Source of the DNA: CAYJFD01 sp964369605
GTDB taxonomy: Bacteria > Bacteroidota > Bacteroidia > Bacteroidales > UBA932
Length of the DNA stretch: 64,000 nt
Direction: 5' to 3'
Assembly (NCBI GenBank): GCA_964369605.1
Contig: CAYJFD010000002.1
Coordinates: 39,126-103,125, forward strand
The translations under genes were made by a program, and so were the position numbers. The first letter of the stretch is position 1. Each line of letters begins with the position of its first letter. The notes beneath the pieces are model-generated. The model was not told the DNA's origin. It ran no database searches and saw only the letters and a list, made by a program, of their open reading frames with translations. Below, piece by piece: positions 17,566 through 27,300 of the stretch.

Positions 17566-17910
17566 CTATCTTACTGAGTTCAGGATTGCATCAAATGCTT
17601 GTGGGTTGTTCATCGCTAAGTCAGCAAGAACTTTACGGTTAAGACCTACGTTGTTCTTGTGGATAGCACCCATGAATTGAGAATAATTCATTCCTCTTTC
17701 TCTGGCAGCTGCATTAATACGCTGAATCCAAAGAGCTCTGAACTCGCGCTTCTTAGCTTTACGGTCACGGTAAGCATAAGTCAAACCTTTCTCATAGGTA
17801 TTCTTAGCTACTGTCCAGACATTTTTACGTGATAGGAAATTACCACGCGTCTTTTTAAGAATTTTTTTACGGCGTGCTCTTGAAGCAACCGAATTTACCG
17901 ATCTTGGCAT
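17566..17910 (-). CDS. rplT: 50S ribosomal protein L20
   Basis: Primary 23S rRNA-binding assembly protein. The 114 residues start MPRSVNSVASRARRKKILKKTRGNF and include LWIQRINAAARERGMNYSQFM, both diagnostic for L20. It sits after rpmI in the conserved infC-rpmI-rplT order. The 97-bp space to rpmI can fold (GCCCAGC/GCTG elements), which might be a site for L20 autoregulation as known in other bacteria, but I cannot show this from sequence. Confidence 0.97.
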   Translation of the reverse strand: MPRSVNSVASRARRKKILKKTRGNFLSRKNVWTVAKNTYEKGLTYAYRDRKAKKREFRALWIQRINAAARERGMNYSQFMGAIHKNNVGLNRKVLADLAMNNPQAFDAILNSVR

Positions 17911-18007
17911 ACTTTTTTTGATTTTTAAGAATGTCAGCGCCCTCCCCTATTGAGAGACTTTTTCTGCTGGGCATTCAGTTAAACAATAATTTCTTGAAGT
18001 CTAATAA

Positions 18008-18202
18008 TTAAAAGCTAATCATCTGCTTAATTCTCTTAGCATCGCAAGCGTCTGCTACAGTAGTTTTAACAAGATTCTTTTTGCGCTTTAACGACTTCTT
18101 GGTGAGGATGTGGCTATGGTAAGCGTGCTTTCTCTTCACCTTTCCTGTTCCTGTTAGCGTAAAACGTTTTTTCGCTCCGGAATTGGATTTAATTTTTGGC
18201 AT
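18008..18202 (-). CDS. rpmI: 50S ribosomal protein L35
   Basis: A 64-residue basic protein, MPKIKSNSGAKKRFTLTGTGKVKRKHAYHSHILTKK, with the conserved KKRF and KRKHAYHSHIL segments. It lies between infC and rplT in the standard order, 48 bp after infC. Confidence 0.97.
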   Translation of the reverse strand: MPKIKSNSGAKKRFTLTGTGKVKRKHAYHSHILTKKSLKRKKNLVKTTVADACDAKRIKQMISF

Positions 18203-18250
18203 TGTTACAAAATTTAATTAGTTAAATAATATAATAGTGGGATATACCCA

Positions 18251-18862
18251 TTATTTCTTTTTATTTGGGCCTAACATCATTATCATTCTCTTTCCTTCTA
18301 GCTTTGGCATCTGTTCTGCCTTGCCAAACTCCTCTAGTTCTACTGCAAATCTTAGTAGTAACTTCTCTCCTTGTTCAGAGAAAATAATCGAACGACCTCT
18401 AAAGAAAACATAAGCTTTAACCTTCGCTCCTTCTTGAAGGAACTCCTTTGCGTGAGCAAGCTTGAACTGAAAATCGTGTTCATCAGTATTTGGACCGAAT
18501 CTGATTTCCTTAATTACAATCTTACTAGCATTGGCCTTGATTTCCTTTGCTTTCTTCTTTTGTTGATAAATAAACTTCTGATAATCAATCAGCTTACATA
18601 CAGGGGGATCTGACTTATCAGAAATTTCCACTAAATCTAACTCCAATTCATCTGCAAGTCTTAATGCCTCTGCAAGCGAAACGATCCCCTGTTCAGGAAC
18701 ATTGTCCCCGACTAGACGAACTCTTGGTGCTACGATTTTGTCATTTACTCTATGGGCTTCTTCTTCTTGTCTTCTCTGAAATCCTCCTCTATTTGGACGA
18801 TTTCCAGGTCTTGACATTCCCGATGGTCCAGTAAATGGACGCTTTTTTTTCAATGCTACGAT
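18251..18862 (-). CDS. infC: Translation initiation factor IF-3, probable AUC start
   Basis: Binds the 30S subunit and checks start codons and initiator tRNA. The protein has a basic N-terminal tail, then the N domain (NDKIVAPRVRLVGDNVPEQGIVSLAEAL), the linker (VCKLIDYQKFIYQQKKKAKE) and the C domain (KEIRFGPNTDEHDFQFKLAHAKEFL), ending MIMMLGPNKKK. No ATG is present in the right place. I choose ATC at 18,862 (product fM-VALKKKRPFTG, 203 residues) because a strong Shine-Dalgarno GGAGG lies at 18,875-18,871, exactly 8 nt upstream; TTG at 18,853 is 17 nt from it. Non-AUG starts are known for infC in other bacteria, where IF-3 represses its own translation. Confidence 0.93.
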   Translation of the reverse strand: MVALKKKRPFTGPSGMSRPGNRPNRGGFQRRQEEEAHRVNDKIVAPRVRLVGDNVPEQGIVSLAEALRLADELELDLVEISDKSDPPVCKLIDYQKFIYQQKKKAKEIKANASKIVIKEIRFGPNTDEHDFQFKLAHAKEFLQEGAKVKAYVFFRGRSIIFSEQGEKLLLRFAVELEEFGKAEQMPKLEGKRMIMMLGPNKKK

Positions 18863-18870
18863 ATTACTAT

Positions 18871-18876
18871 CCTCCT
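18871..18876 (-). promoter_or_regulatory. Strong Shine-Dalgarno of infC
   Basis: AGGAGG on the minus strand is unusual in this window, where most genes have no such sequence. Its 8-nt distance to ATC (18,862-18,860) decides the start proposed for infC. Confidence 0.7.
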
Positions 18877-18896
18877 AATGTTAAGTTAATATTATT

Positions 18897-20834
18897 TTAT
18901 TTTTCTATCAATTTATTTATCTCGTCATTTACATGCTGAGTAAAGGCCTCTATGGTCATTTGTCCCATATCGCCCTCTCCTTGCTTTCTAACAGATATAT
19001 TCTGACTCTCCATTTCCTTCTCTCCTACGATTAATAAATAAGGGATGCGCTTTAACTCGCTCTCTCTTATCTTTTTACCTATAGTCTCGTTTCTGTCGTC
19101 AATTGCGGCGCGAATATCGGAATTATTCAACAAACCACCAAGTTTTTTTGCATATTCGTTATACTTTTCGCTGATTGGCAAGATAATAGCCTGCTCAGGA
19201 GTAAGCCATAATGGGAATTTACCAGCTGTATGCTCGATTAATACTGCGATAAATCTTTCCATAGATCCGAATGGTGCTCTGTGTATCATTACTGGTCTAT
19301 GACGCTTATCGTCAGCACCAATATACTCTAATTCGAACCTCTCTGGAAGGTTATAATCTACTTGAATAGTTCCTAGCTGCCATTTTCTTCCTAAAGCATC
19401 CTTAACCATAAAATCTAACTTAGGGCCATAAAATGCAGCCTCACCGTATTCAACTACAGTTTTTAATCCTTTTTCAGCACTAGCCTCGATGATAGCGCTC
19501 TCTGCCTTTTCCCAATTTTCATCAGAACCTATATATTTTTCAGTATTTTCCTTATCTCTTAAAGATATCTGAGCTGTAAACTCAGGAAACTTTAAAGTTT
19601 TGAATATATATAGTACGATATCGATCACTTTACAGAATTCCTCTTTTAACTGATCTGGTCTACAGAAAATATGTGCATCGTCTTGAGTAAAGCTTCTCAC
19701 ACGAGTTAAACCGTGAAGTTCTCCACTTTGCTCATATCTATATACAGTTCCAAATTCAGCAAAACGTACAGGTAAATCTTTGTATGAGCGAGGTTTAACC
19801 TTGAATATCTCACAGTGATGAGGGCAGTTCATTGGCTTTAATAAAAACTCTTCTCCTTCTTGTGGAGTACTGATAGGTCTGAACGAATCTGCACCATATT
19901 TTGCATAGTGCCCAGAAGTAACATACAACTCCTTTTGACCGATATGAGGAGTAATTACTGGCTGGTAGTCATACTCACGCTGCACCTTCTTTAGGAAATT
20001 TTCTAATCTCTCTCTTAGAGCAGCTCCTTTTGGTAACCAAAGAGGCATACCTTGACCTACTCTCTGAGAAAAGGCAAATAATTCCATCTCTTTTCCTATC
20101 TTTCTGTGATCCCTCTTCTTAGCCTCCTCCATCATTACTAGATACTCATCTAATAACTTCTTTTTCGGGAAGGTAATTCCGTAAACCCTCGTTAACATTT
20201 TATTCTTTTCACTTCCTCTCCAGTAAGCTCCTGCTATAGAAGTTAACTTGATAGCCTTTATAATAGAGGTATCCTTTAAGTGAGGTCCCTTACATAAGTC
20301 AACAAAGTCTCCTACATTATATAAAGTTATCGTTCCGTCCTCAAGTTCACTAATTAGTTCTGTTTTATAGATTTCACCTCTATCGCTAAACATTTTTAAA
20401 GCGTCAGCCTTAGATATATCACTTCTTATGAATGTTTGCTTTTGACTTGCTAGTTCCATCATCTTAGCCTCTATTTGCTTTAGATCTGCCTCTACTAGCG
20501 ACCTCCCTTCGAGGTCAATATCATAATAAAAACCATTTTCGATAGCTGGACCGATTCCGAACTTAACACCAGGGTATAAAATTTGGAGTGCCTCAGCCAT
20601 TAAATGTGAAGACGAATGCCAGAAGGCCTCCTTTGCTTCTGCGTCATCCCACTTGTGTAATTTTATACTAGCATCCTTTGTTATAGGACGATTTATATCG
20701 TATATCTCTCCGTCCACTGACGCGCAGATTACATCTGCTGCTAACCTTGGGGAGATGCTCATCGCTATATCATAGGCACTTACCTGAGCTTCAAATTGAC
20801 GGACATTTCCGTCTGGGAAAGTTATATTTATCAT
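18897..20834 (-). CDS. thrS: Threonine--tRNA ligase
   Basis: Charges tRNA-Thr. The 645-residue class II synthetase has the TGS domain (1-62, MINITFPDGNVRQFEAQVS), the editing domain with HSSSHLMAEAL (about 73) and the later CKGPHL box (the zinc-like editing site, about 181), then the catalytic core with NCPHHCEIFK, RFAEFGTVYRYEQSGELHGLTRVRSFTQDDAHIFC and the motif 3 region HRAPFGSMERFI, and a C-terminal anticodon-binding domain (EQAIILPISEKYNEYAKKLGGLL). It heads the thrS-infC-rpmI-rplT-lepB run. A minus-strand TATCTTTG at 20,868-20,861 is a likely -7 box. Confidence 0.98.
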   Translation of the reverse strand: MINITFPDGNVRQFEAQVSAYDIAMSISPRLAADVICASVDGEIYDINRPITKDASIKLHKWDDAEAKEAFWHSSSHLMAEALQILYPGVKFGIGPAIENGFYYDIDLEGRSLVEADLKQIEAKMMELASQKQTFIRSDISKADALKMFSDRGEIYKTELISELEDGTITLYNVGDFVDLCKGPHLKDTSIIKAIKLTSIAGAYWRGSEKNKMLTRVYGITFPKKKLLDEYLVMMEEAKKRDHRKIGKEMELFAFSQRVGQGMPLWLPKGAALRERLENFLKKVQREYDYQPVITPHIGQKELYVTSGHYAKYGADSFRPISTPQEGEEFLLKPMNCPHHCEIFKVKPRSYKDLPVRFAEFGTVYRYEQSGELHGLTRVRSFTQDDAHIFCRPDQLKEEFCKVIDIVLYIFKTLKFPEFTAQISLRDKENTEKYIGSDENWEKAESAIIEASAEKGLKTVVEYGEAAFYGPKLDFMVKDALGRKWQLGTIQVDYNLPERFELEYIGADDKRHRPVMIHRAPFGSMERFIAVLIEHTAGKFPLWLTPEQAIILPISEKYNEYAKKLGGLLNNSDIRAAIDDRNETIGKKIRESELKRIPYLLIVGEKEMESQNISVRKQGEGDMGQMTIEAFTQHVNDEINKLIEK

Positions 20835-20857
20835 ATTCTATTTGTTTTCTATAAGAC

Positions 20858-20890
20858 TTGCAAAGATATGTATTTTTATTTTTATATTTG
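20858..20890 (+). promoter_or_regulatory. Promoter for the DUF4199 gene, overlapping the divergent thrS promoter
   Basis: TTG (20,858-20,860) and TATATTTG (20,883-20,890) are 22 bp apart on the plus strand. On the minus strand, TATCTTTG (20,868-20,861), the likely thrS -7 box, lies inside the same interval, so the two polymerase sites overlap. Confidence 0.55.
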
Positions 20891-20941
20891 CCCTTTAAAT
20901 AAAACCTTTATTACAAAAATATTAATATTTTACTAGAGCTT

Positions 20942-21451
20942 ATGGATAACAAACATATTTGGCACCTTGCTGCAAAAAACGGTCTAATACTAGCAGCTAC
21001 AACTATAGCCTTTGATACTCTTTCATTCCTTTTCCCATCTATCTACTCTATCGGATGGCTTACAGTACTACTTAGTCTACTAAAAACGACTATATGTGTA
21101 ACACTAGTTTACAAATTCATGTCTTCATTAACTAAGTCTAGAGAAAACATTAGATACGGCGAGAGCTTCTCATACGGAATGAGAATCTCCTTACTATCAT
21201 CAGTACTTAGTGCGAGTGTAGCAACATTCATTTTTGTTAATGTTGGAGATTCTATGGAGACATTTACCGAACTTATGATGACTTCGATTCCTAGCGTAGG
21301 AGTAGAACTAGACTATGAAACGTTTAGCAAGATAATACCTATATCTTACTTCCTTGGTCAATTCTTTAGATACATTATCTGTGGACTTATCATAACTGCG
21401 ATTATCGCAAACTATACAAAGAAAGTAAACCCATTCACAGAAGAAAACTAA
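20942..21451 (+). CDS. DUF4199 membrane protein
   Basis: A 169-residue protein with four hydrophobic segments (about 14-30, 37-60, 76-100, 135-158) and no signal peptide. Sequence pattern (AAKNGLILAATTIAFDTLSF and the SYGMRISLLSS region) fits DUF4199, a Bacteroidetes inner-membrane family of unknown role that is usually encoded just before a GT2 glycosyltransferase, as here (1 bp apart). It may help anchor or regulate that glycosyltransferase (inference from synteny). Confidence 0.85.
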   Translation: MDNKHIWHLAAKNGLILAATTIAFDTLSFLFPSIYSIGWLTVLLSLLKTTICVTLVYKFMSSLTKSRENIRYGESFSYGMRISLLSSVLSASVATFIFVNVGDSMETFTELMMTSIPSVGVELDYETFSKIIPISYFLGQFFRYIICGLIITAIIANYTKKVNPFTEEN

Positions 21452-21452
21452 T

Positions 21453-22412
21453 ATGGACATCTCTATACTTATATCTTTATTTAACGAAGAAGAATCCATT
21501 CAGGAGTTAATTCATTGGATTAACAAGGTAATGACGAGCTCTTCTCTAAAAGATAAAGAATATGAAATACTACTGGTAGACGATGGAAGTACTGACTCAT
21601 CATGGTCTATTATCAGAAAACTTTCTGATTCTAACGAGCATATTAGAGGCATAAGATTTTCTAGAAACTATGGCAAATCAGCTGCTCTACATACTGGATT
21701 CCAAGCTGCTAAAGGAGAGGTAGTAATAACTATGGATGCAGATCTACAAGATAGCCCAGAAGAACTACCTAGCTTGTATTATATGATAAAGGATGAGAAT
21801 TACGATGTAGTCTCTGGCTGGAAGAAGAAAAGATTTGACGGAAAGCTCACAAAGAATATCCCTTCTAAGATATATAACTTCACTGCTCGCAAGGTAACTG
21901 GCTTAAAACTGCACGATATGAACTGCGGAATCAAGGCATATAGAAACGAAGTAGTTAAGAATATAGAAATATATGGAGATATGCATAGATACATACCATA
22001 TATCGCTAAAGAGGCTGGTTTTAGAAAGATTGGAGAGAAAGTAGTTATTCACCAAAAGCGTAAATACGGAAAGAGCAAATTCGGAATGGATCGCTTCTTT
22101 AATGGATTTTTAGACCTACTCACCCTAGCATTTCTAATGCGCTTTGGTAAAAAACCTATGCATATATTCGGAATAGGCGGTATACTATTTACATTTGCAG
22201 GATTAGGAGTATCGATTTTCTTAATAATTAGAAAGATATACGAGCAGGTAAATATGCTAAACTACAGACCAGTAACAGAGCAGCCCCTATTTTACTTATC
22301 ACTAATGGCTATTATAATAGGCTTAATGTTCTTCCTTTCTGGATTCCTAGCAGAGTTGATCAGTCGAAACAGCGCAGAAAGAAATCATTATCGAATAAAA
22401 GATACGATATAA
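21453..22412 (+). CDS. Membrane-anchored family 2 glycosyltransferase
   Basis: DPM1/ArnC/GtrB-like enzyme that probably transfers a sugar from a nucleotide sugar to polyprenyl phosphate at the inner membrane. The 319-residue protein begins with the GT-A fold (MDISILISLFNEEESIQELI), has the nucleotide-binding VDDGSTDSSW (about 44-53) and DADLQD (DxD motif, about 96-101), and ends with two membrane helices (about 232-255 and 280-300). The plus-strand pair DUF4199-GT2 is a common Bacteroidetes operon. The acceptor and sugar are unknown. Confidence 0.9.
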   Translation: MDISILISLFNEEESIQELIHWINKVMTSSSLKDKEYEILLVDDGSTDSSWSIIRKLSDSNEHIRGIRFSRNYGKSAALHTGFQAAKGEVVITMDADLQDSPEELPSLYYMIKDENYDVVSGWKKKRFDGKLTKNIPSKIYNFTARKVTGLKLHDMNCGIKAYRNEVVKNIEIYGDMHRYIPYIAKEAGFRKIGEKVVIHQKRKYGKSKFGMDRFFNGFLDLLTLAFLMRFGKKPMHIFGIGGILFTFAGLGVSIFLIIRKIYEQVNMLNYRPVTEQPLFYLSLMAIIIGLMFFLSGFLAELISRNSAERNHYRIKDTI

Positions 22413-22451
22413 GGTTTCCAATGCCCCCTTGTATCGCATTGATTTTCAGTA

Positions 22452-22497
22452 ATTTACAAAAAGACTACTCCGAAATACGGGTAGTCTTTTTGTAAAT
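22452..22497. terminator. Bidirectional terminator between glycosyltransferase and bactofilin genes
   Basis: ATTTACAAAAAGACTAC pairs with GTAGTCTTTTTGTAAAT, a 17-pair stem with a 12-nt loop and A/T runs on both sides, between convergent genes. It should work in both directions. Confidence 0.88.
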
Positions 22498-22539
22498 CGC
22501 TAGTATACAGAACTTTGCAGAGGGGCCTGGACAACAATA

Positions 22540-22914
22540 TTATTTTCCTGTTTTTACCTTTTCGAATTCTTCGTCTGTAATCATTTTACAAACTCCATCA
22601 AATCTGGCTCCTACCTCTATTGCTATTTTTTTAGTATTTAGATCTCCTTCAAATAAAGCAGTGGATTTTAAATGCGCTACATTATTCACATAAACACTTC
22701 CCTTTACTATTCCTAATAAATCAAGATCTCCACAGACAATATCACCCAATATTTGAGCTGTCTCTGCGACTACGACCTTTGCTGTGGTATTTAAATCTCC
22801 TTCAAATATTCCGTCTATTCTAATATCACTACTGGAATTTAAACTTCCTTTAATAACCGTATCCTTAGTTATACGACATATTTCATTACTTGTATAGGTT
22901 TTTTCTGCTTTCAT
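22540..22914 (-). CDS. Bactofilin family cytoskeletal protein
   Basis: Polymer-forming beta-helical protein involved in cell shape or in placing envelope machinery. The 124-residue protein has a short N-terminal tail, a hydrophobic repeat region beginning ITKDTVIKGSLNSSSDIRIDGIFEGDLNTTAKVVVAE and a C-terminal tail. The repeated G-x-[ILV] pattern is that of the DUF583/bactofilin domain. It lies 29 bp downstream of lpdA on the same strand. Confidence 0.9.
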   Translation of the reverse strand: MKAEKTYTSNEICRITKDTVIKGSLNSSSDIRIDGIFEGDLNTTAKVVVAETAQILGDIVCGDLDLLGIVKGSVYVNNVAHLKSTALFEGDLNTKKIAIEVGARFDGVCKMITDEEFEKVKTGK

Positions 22915-22943
22915 TTGGTATAGGTTTTATAGTTTTTATTAAT

Positions 22944-24338
22944 CTAGATATGTATTACTTCGCCGTGAGCCGCTGCTGCTGCTTCCATAATACCTTCACT
23001 CATAGTAGGGTGAGGATGAACAGAGTGTATAAAGTCCTTTGCTGTAGCTTTTAGGTTTCTTGCAACAACTATTCCTGACAACATTTCTGTCACATTAGAA
23101 CCAACTAAGTGTGCACCTAGTATTTGGTCTGTGTTCTTATCAACTAATAACTTAACAAAGCCATCTCTATCTCCACCTGCTGTCGCTTTTCCACTTGCTG
23201 TAAATGGGAATTTACCAACACTATATTCTATTCCTGCAGCCTTTAAGTCTCTTTCTGTTTTTCCTACAGAAGCTACCTCTGGAGTAGTATAGGTACACGC
23301 TGGGATATTGTCATAATTTACTGCTGGAGGATTTAATCCTGCTATTCTTTCTACACAGTTAATTCCTTCTGCTGATGCTAGGTGAGCTAGCGCTGGAGTA
23401 GGAATAATATCACCTATCGCATAGATGCCCTCAACTGATGTTTGATAATTTTCATCAACTATAAGCTTTCCTCTTAAAATATTCATACCTAGCTGCTCTA
23501 ATCCTAGATTCTCTGTATTAGGAATTACACCCACAGCCGATAGAACTTTTTCTACCTCTAACTTTTCTTCACCTTTCTTAGTATTGATAGTCAAAATACA
23601 ATTCTCTCCTGTCGTATCTATAGCTTTAACTTCTGAAGACACCATTACCTTTATTCCTAACTTTCTAAAAGATCTACTCATTTGAGCACAAACATCATCA
23701 TCCTCTAGTGGGAAGATTCTATCAAGATACTCTATTAAGTGTACCTCTACGCCTAATGAACGATAGAAGAAAGCAAATTCACTTCCGATAGCACCTGAGC
23801 CTATTATGGCCATACTCTTAGGTAGTGTCGAAGGGACAAGTGCCTGACGATATGCGATTATCTTTTCACCATCTATCGGTGCAAAAGGTAGAGAATTAGC
23901 TCTTGCTCCTGTAGCTAGGATAATTTTATCTGCCTGGTAATCTGAAACTTGACCTTCGTTAGTAGTCACTTGCACTGTATTGGCAGCCTTAATATAAGCA
24001 GAACCAGAAATAAGAGTAATTTTATTCTTTTTTAATAAAAATTCCACTCCTTTTGACATTTGCGCAGAGACGCCTCTGCTTCTAGTTACTATTTTTTCAA
24101 GATTAGGTCTTGCTTCGCAATCCAATTCGAATCCATAGCTCTCAGAGTGCTGCGCGTAATGCAGCGCCTGTACGCTCTTCAAAAGTGCTTTTGTAGGGAT
24201 ACATCCCCAGTTAAGGCAGATTCCTCCTAACTCAGCTCTCTCTACTATTGCTACATTAAAATTTAATTGTGCAGCTCTAATAGCTGTCACATATCCTCCT
24301 GGGCCAGAGCCCACTACTATTATATCAAATTTCTCCAT
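22944..24338 (-). CDS. lpdA: Dihydrolipoyl dehydrogenase
   Basis: FAD-dependent E3 component that reoxidises dihydrolipoamide in 2-oxo acid dehydrogenase or glycine cleavage complexes. I use the ATG at 24,338 (MEKFDIIVVGSGPGGYV, 464 residues); the frame is open further, to 24,395, but that would overlap the secA end. Features: FAD site GSGPGGYVTAIRAA, redox-active cysteine pair GGICLNWGCIP (about 41-51), NAD site IIGSGAIGSEFA (about 182), and the C-terminal His-Glu pair HSVHPHPTMSEGI (His and Glu at about 443 and 448). secA ends 2 bp upstream. Confidence 0.96.
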   Translation of the reverse strand: MEKFDIIVVGSGPGGYVTAIRAAQLNFNVAIVERAELGGICLNWGCIPTKALLKSVQALHYAQHSESYGFELDCEARPNLEKIVTRSRGVSAQMSKGVEFLLKKNKITLISGSAYIKAANTVQVTTNEGQVSDYQADKIILATGARANSLPFAPIDGEKIIAYRQALVPSTLPKSMAIIGSGAIGSEFAFFYRSLGVEVHLIEYLDRIFPLEDDDVCAQMSRSFRKLGIKVMVSSEVKAIDTTGENCILTINTKKGEEKLEVEKVLSAVGVIPNTENLGLEQLGMNILRGKLIVDENYQTSVEGIYAIGDIIPTPALAHLASAEGINCVERIAGLNPPAVNYDNIPACTYTTPEVASVGKTERDLKAAGIEYSVGKFPFTASGKATAGGDRDGFVKLLVDKNTDQILGAHLVGSNVTEMLSGIVVARNLKATAKDFIHSVHPHPTMSEGIMEAAAAAHGEVIHI

Positions 24339-24340
24339 TT

Positions 24341-27300
24341 TTATTCTTCTTTGCCGTGACAATTTTTGTATTTCTTTCCTGAACCGCAAGGGCAAGGATC
24401 ATTTCTTCCTGCTCTTTTCTCCGCTCTTACTGGTCCATTGCTTTTTGCACTAGATCCTCCACCACCAGCTACTAAGTCATCTCTTCGAGTTTGGTATGAA
24501 TTCATATCTGGCTTCTTCCTTGTAACCTCAGTGAGTTCTTCTTGCTTTTGTTGAATAGCGACTCTTGCTCTTAGTAGGTAAGATGCGATTTCTTTATTAA
24601 TAGTTTCAAGCATTTTCTGGAAAAGATTAAAACTCTCAAACTTGTATACTAATAAAGGATCTTTTTGCTCATAAGTCGCATTTTGAACAGACTGCCTTAG
24701 GTCGTCCATCTCGCGTAAGTGCTCCTTCCAGAAGTCATCGATTATCCTAAGGTTAATCGCCTTTGCAAATGCTCTAGTTAATTCCCAGCCTTCGCTATCA
24801 TATATCTTCTTTAGATTTATAACCACTGGCATTTCTTTTACTCCATCGGTAGTAATAGGAATATTTACATTCGTAAATTTATCTCCATATTGCTCGTACA
24901 GACTTTTAATTCTAGGCCAAATAGTGCTATGTAGGTGCTCACTGCGTAATTTATACTCTTCCATCATCTGTTCAAACAGCTTTTCGCTGATTTGAGATGG
25001 AGAGGCATCCTCATAGAATTTCTCGTCAAAATTCACTTCTATAGATAAAAGTCTTGCTATCTCTTCTGTGAATTCAATATAGGATAGGTCCTTAGATTCC
25101 GTTGCAAAATGCTCCGCAACGTCTGTCATAAGATTCAAAATATCGATATCTATTCTTTCTCCATAAAGAGCATTGCGCCTCTTACTATAAATCACCTCTC
25201 TTTGAGAGTTCATTACATCATCATACTCTAATAATCTCTTTCTGACTCCAAAGTTATTTTCCTCAACCTTCTTCTGCGCTCTTTCGATACTACTAGATAG
25301 CATCGGGCTAGTTAGCACCTCGCCCTCACTTATGGCATTGCTAAGGAACTTAGCTATTCTATCTGAACCAAATTGACGCATTAGATCGTCCTCAAGAGAA
25401 ACAAAGAAGATCGATGATCCTGGGTCTCCTTGACGTCCTGCACGTCCTCTTAGCTGTCTGTCGACACGGCGGCTATCGTGACGCTCTGTTCCGATGATCG
25501 CAAGACCTCCTGCGTCACGGACAGATTCTACTAGTTTAATGTCAGTACCACGACCTGCCATATTTGTTGCGATAGTCACAGCCTTACTTCTACCTGCCTC
25601 TGCTACGACCTCCGCCTCTCTTTCGTGTTGCTTCGCATTAAGTACGTTATGTTTAATCCCTCTTAGTTTCAACATCCTACTTAGAAGCTCCGATACCTCG
25701 ACCGAAGTAGTTCCAACCAAGACAGGTCTACCCTCTTCAGTAAGTTCTGTAATTTTCTTAATTACAGCATCGTATTTTTCTTTCTTAGACTTGTATATAA
25801 AATCGTGCTGATCATCTCTCAAGATAGCTCTGTTTGTAGGGATAACCACTACATCTAATTTATAGATAGACCAGAATTCACCTGCCTCAGTCTCAGCTGT
25901 ACCTGTCATACCAGAAAGCTTATGGTACATTCTAAAGTAGTTCTGTAGGGTAATAGTCGCAAATGTCTGAGTCGCCTCTCCTACCTTTACATTTTCTTTC
26001 GCCTCGATGGCTTGATGTAATCCGTCCGAATACCTTCTTCCATCTAATACACGACCTGTTTGCTCGTCTACGATTTTAATTTTATTATCTACTACGATGT
26101 ATTCTACATCCTTCTCAAACATCGCATAAGCCTTCATTAACTGATTTACCGTATGTACACGGTCAGCTTTTTCTGCATAGTTTTGAAGTATGATATCTTT
26201 CTGTTCCTTTTTCGCCTGAGATTCAAGGTCTTGCTTCTCTAAGTCAGCTATTTCTGAACCTAAATCCGGTAACACGAAGAATTTATTGTCTCCTGTATTT
26301 GATGAAATCAGGTCGTGTCCCTTATCTGTAAGGTCGATACTTCTTTGCTGCTCTTCGATAACAAAGTAAAGCTCATCAGTAATCTTAGGCATCTCCTTAT
26401 TATTTGCCTGCATATAGATTCCCTCAGTTTTAAGTAGTAACTGCTTAATTCCAGGTTCAGACAAATATTTAATTAGTGGTCCATATTTAGGTAGACCCTT
26501 ATGAGTTCTAAGTAATAATACTCCTCCTTCTTCAGTCTTTCCTTCAGCTATTAATTTTTTAGCATCAAGAAGACACTTTGAGATTAACTGCTTTTGAGCA
26601 TTGTATATTTTTTCAACGTATGGTTTGTATTGATTAAACTCTTGAATATCCCCCATCGGTGTAGCACCTGAGATAATTAAAGGCGTACGGGCATCATCGA
26701 TTAATACAGAGTCGACCTCATCGACGATAGCAAAGTGATGTTTCTTCTGAACTAGGTCTGAAGGATCTATCGCCATATTATCTCTTAGATAGTCAAAACC
26801 GAACTCATTATTTGTTCCGAAAGTAATATCAGAACGATATGCTCTTTTTCTTTCCTCAGAATTAGGTCTATGTTTATCGATACAGTCTACGCTTAACCCG
26901 TGAAACATATATAAAGGTCCCATCCACTCAGAGTCACGTCTTGACAGATAATCATTGGTTGTTACTACGTGTACTCCTTTTCCTGCAAGTGCATTTAGGA
27001 AGACAGGCAGTGTTGCGACAAGCGTCTTACCCTCTCCTGTTGCCATCTCTGCGATATTTCCTTTATGAAGAATAATACCACCTATAAGCTGAACATCATA
27101 ATGTACCATATCCCAAGTTACAAGATTTCCTCCTGCTAACCAAGAATTCTTCCATATAGCTGAATCTCCTGATATGCTCACGAAATCCTTCGATGTACTT
27201 AAGTTTCTGTCAAACTCTGTTGCTGTTACTGTTATCTGCTCACTTTCCTTAAAACGTCTAGCCGTTGACTTAACTATCGCAAAGGCTGTAGGTAGTATCT

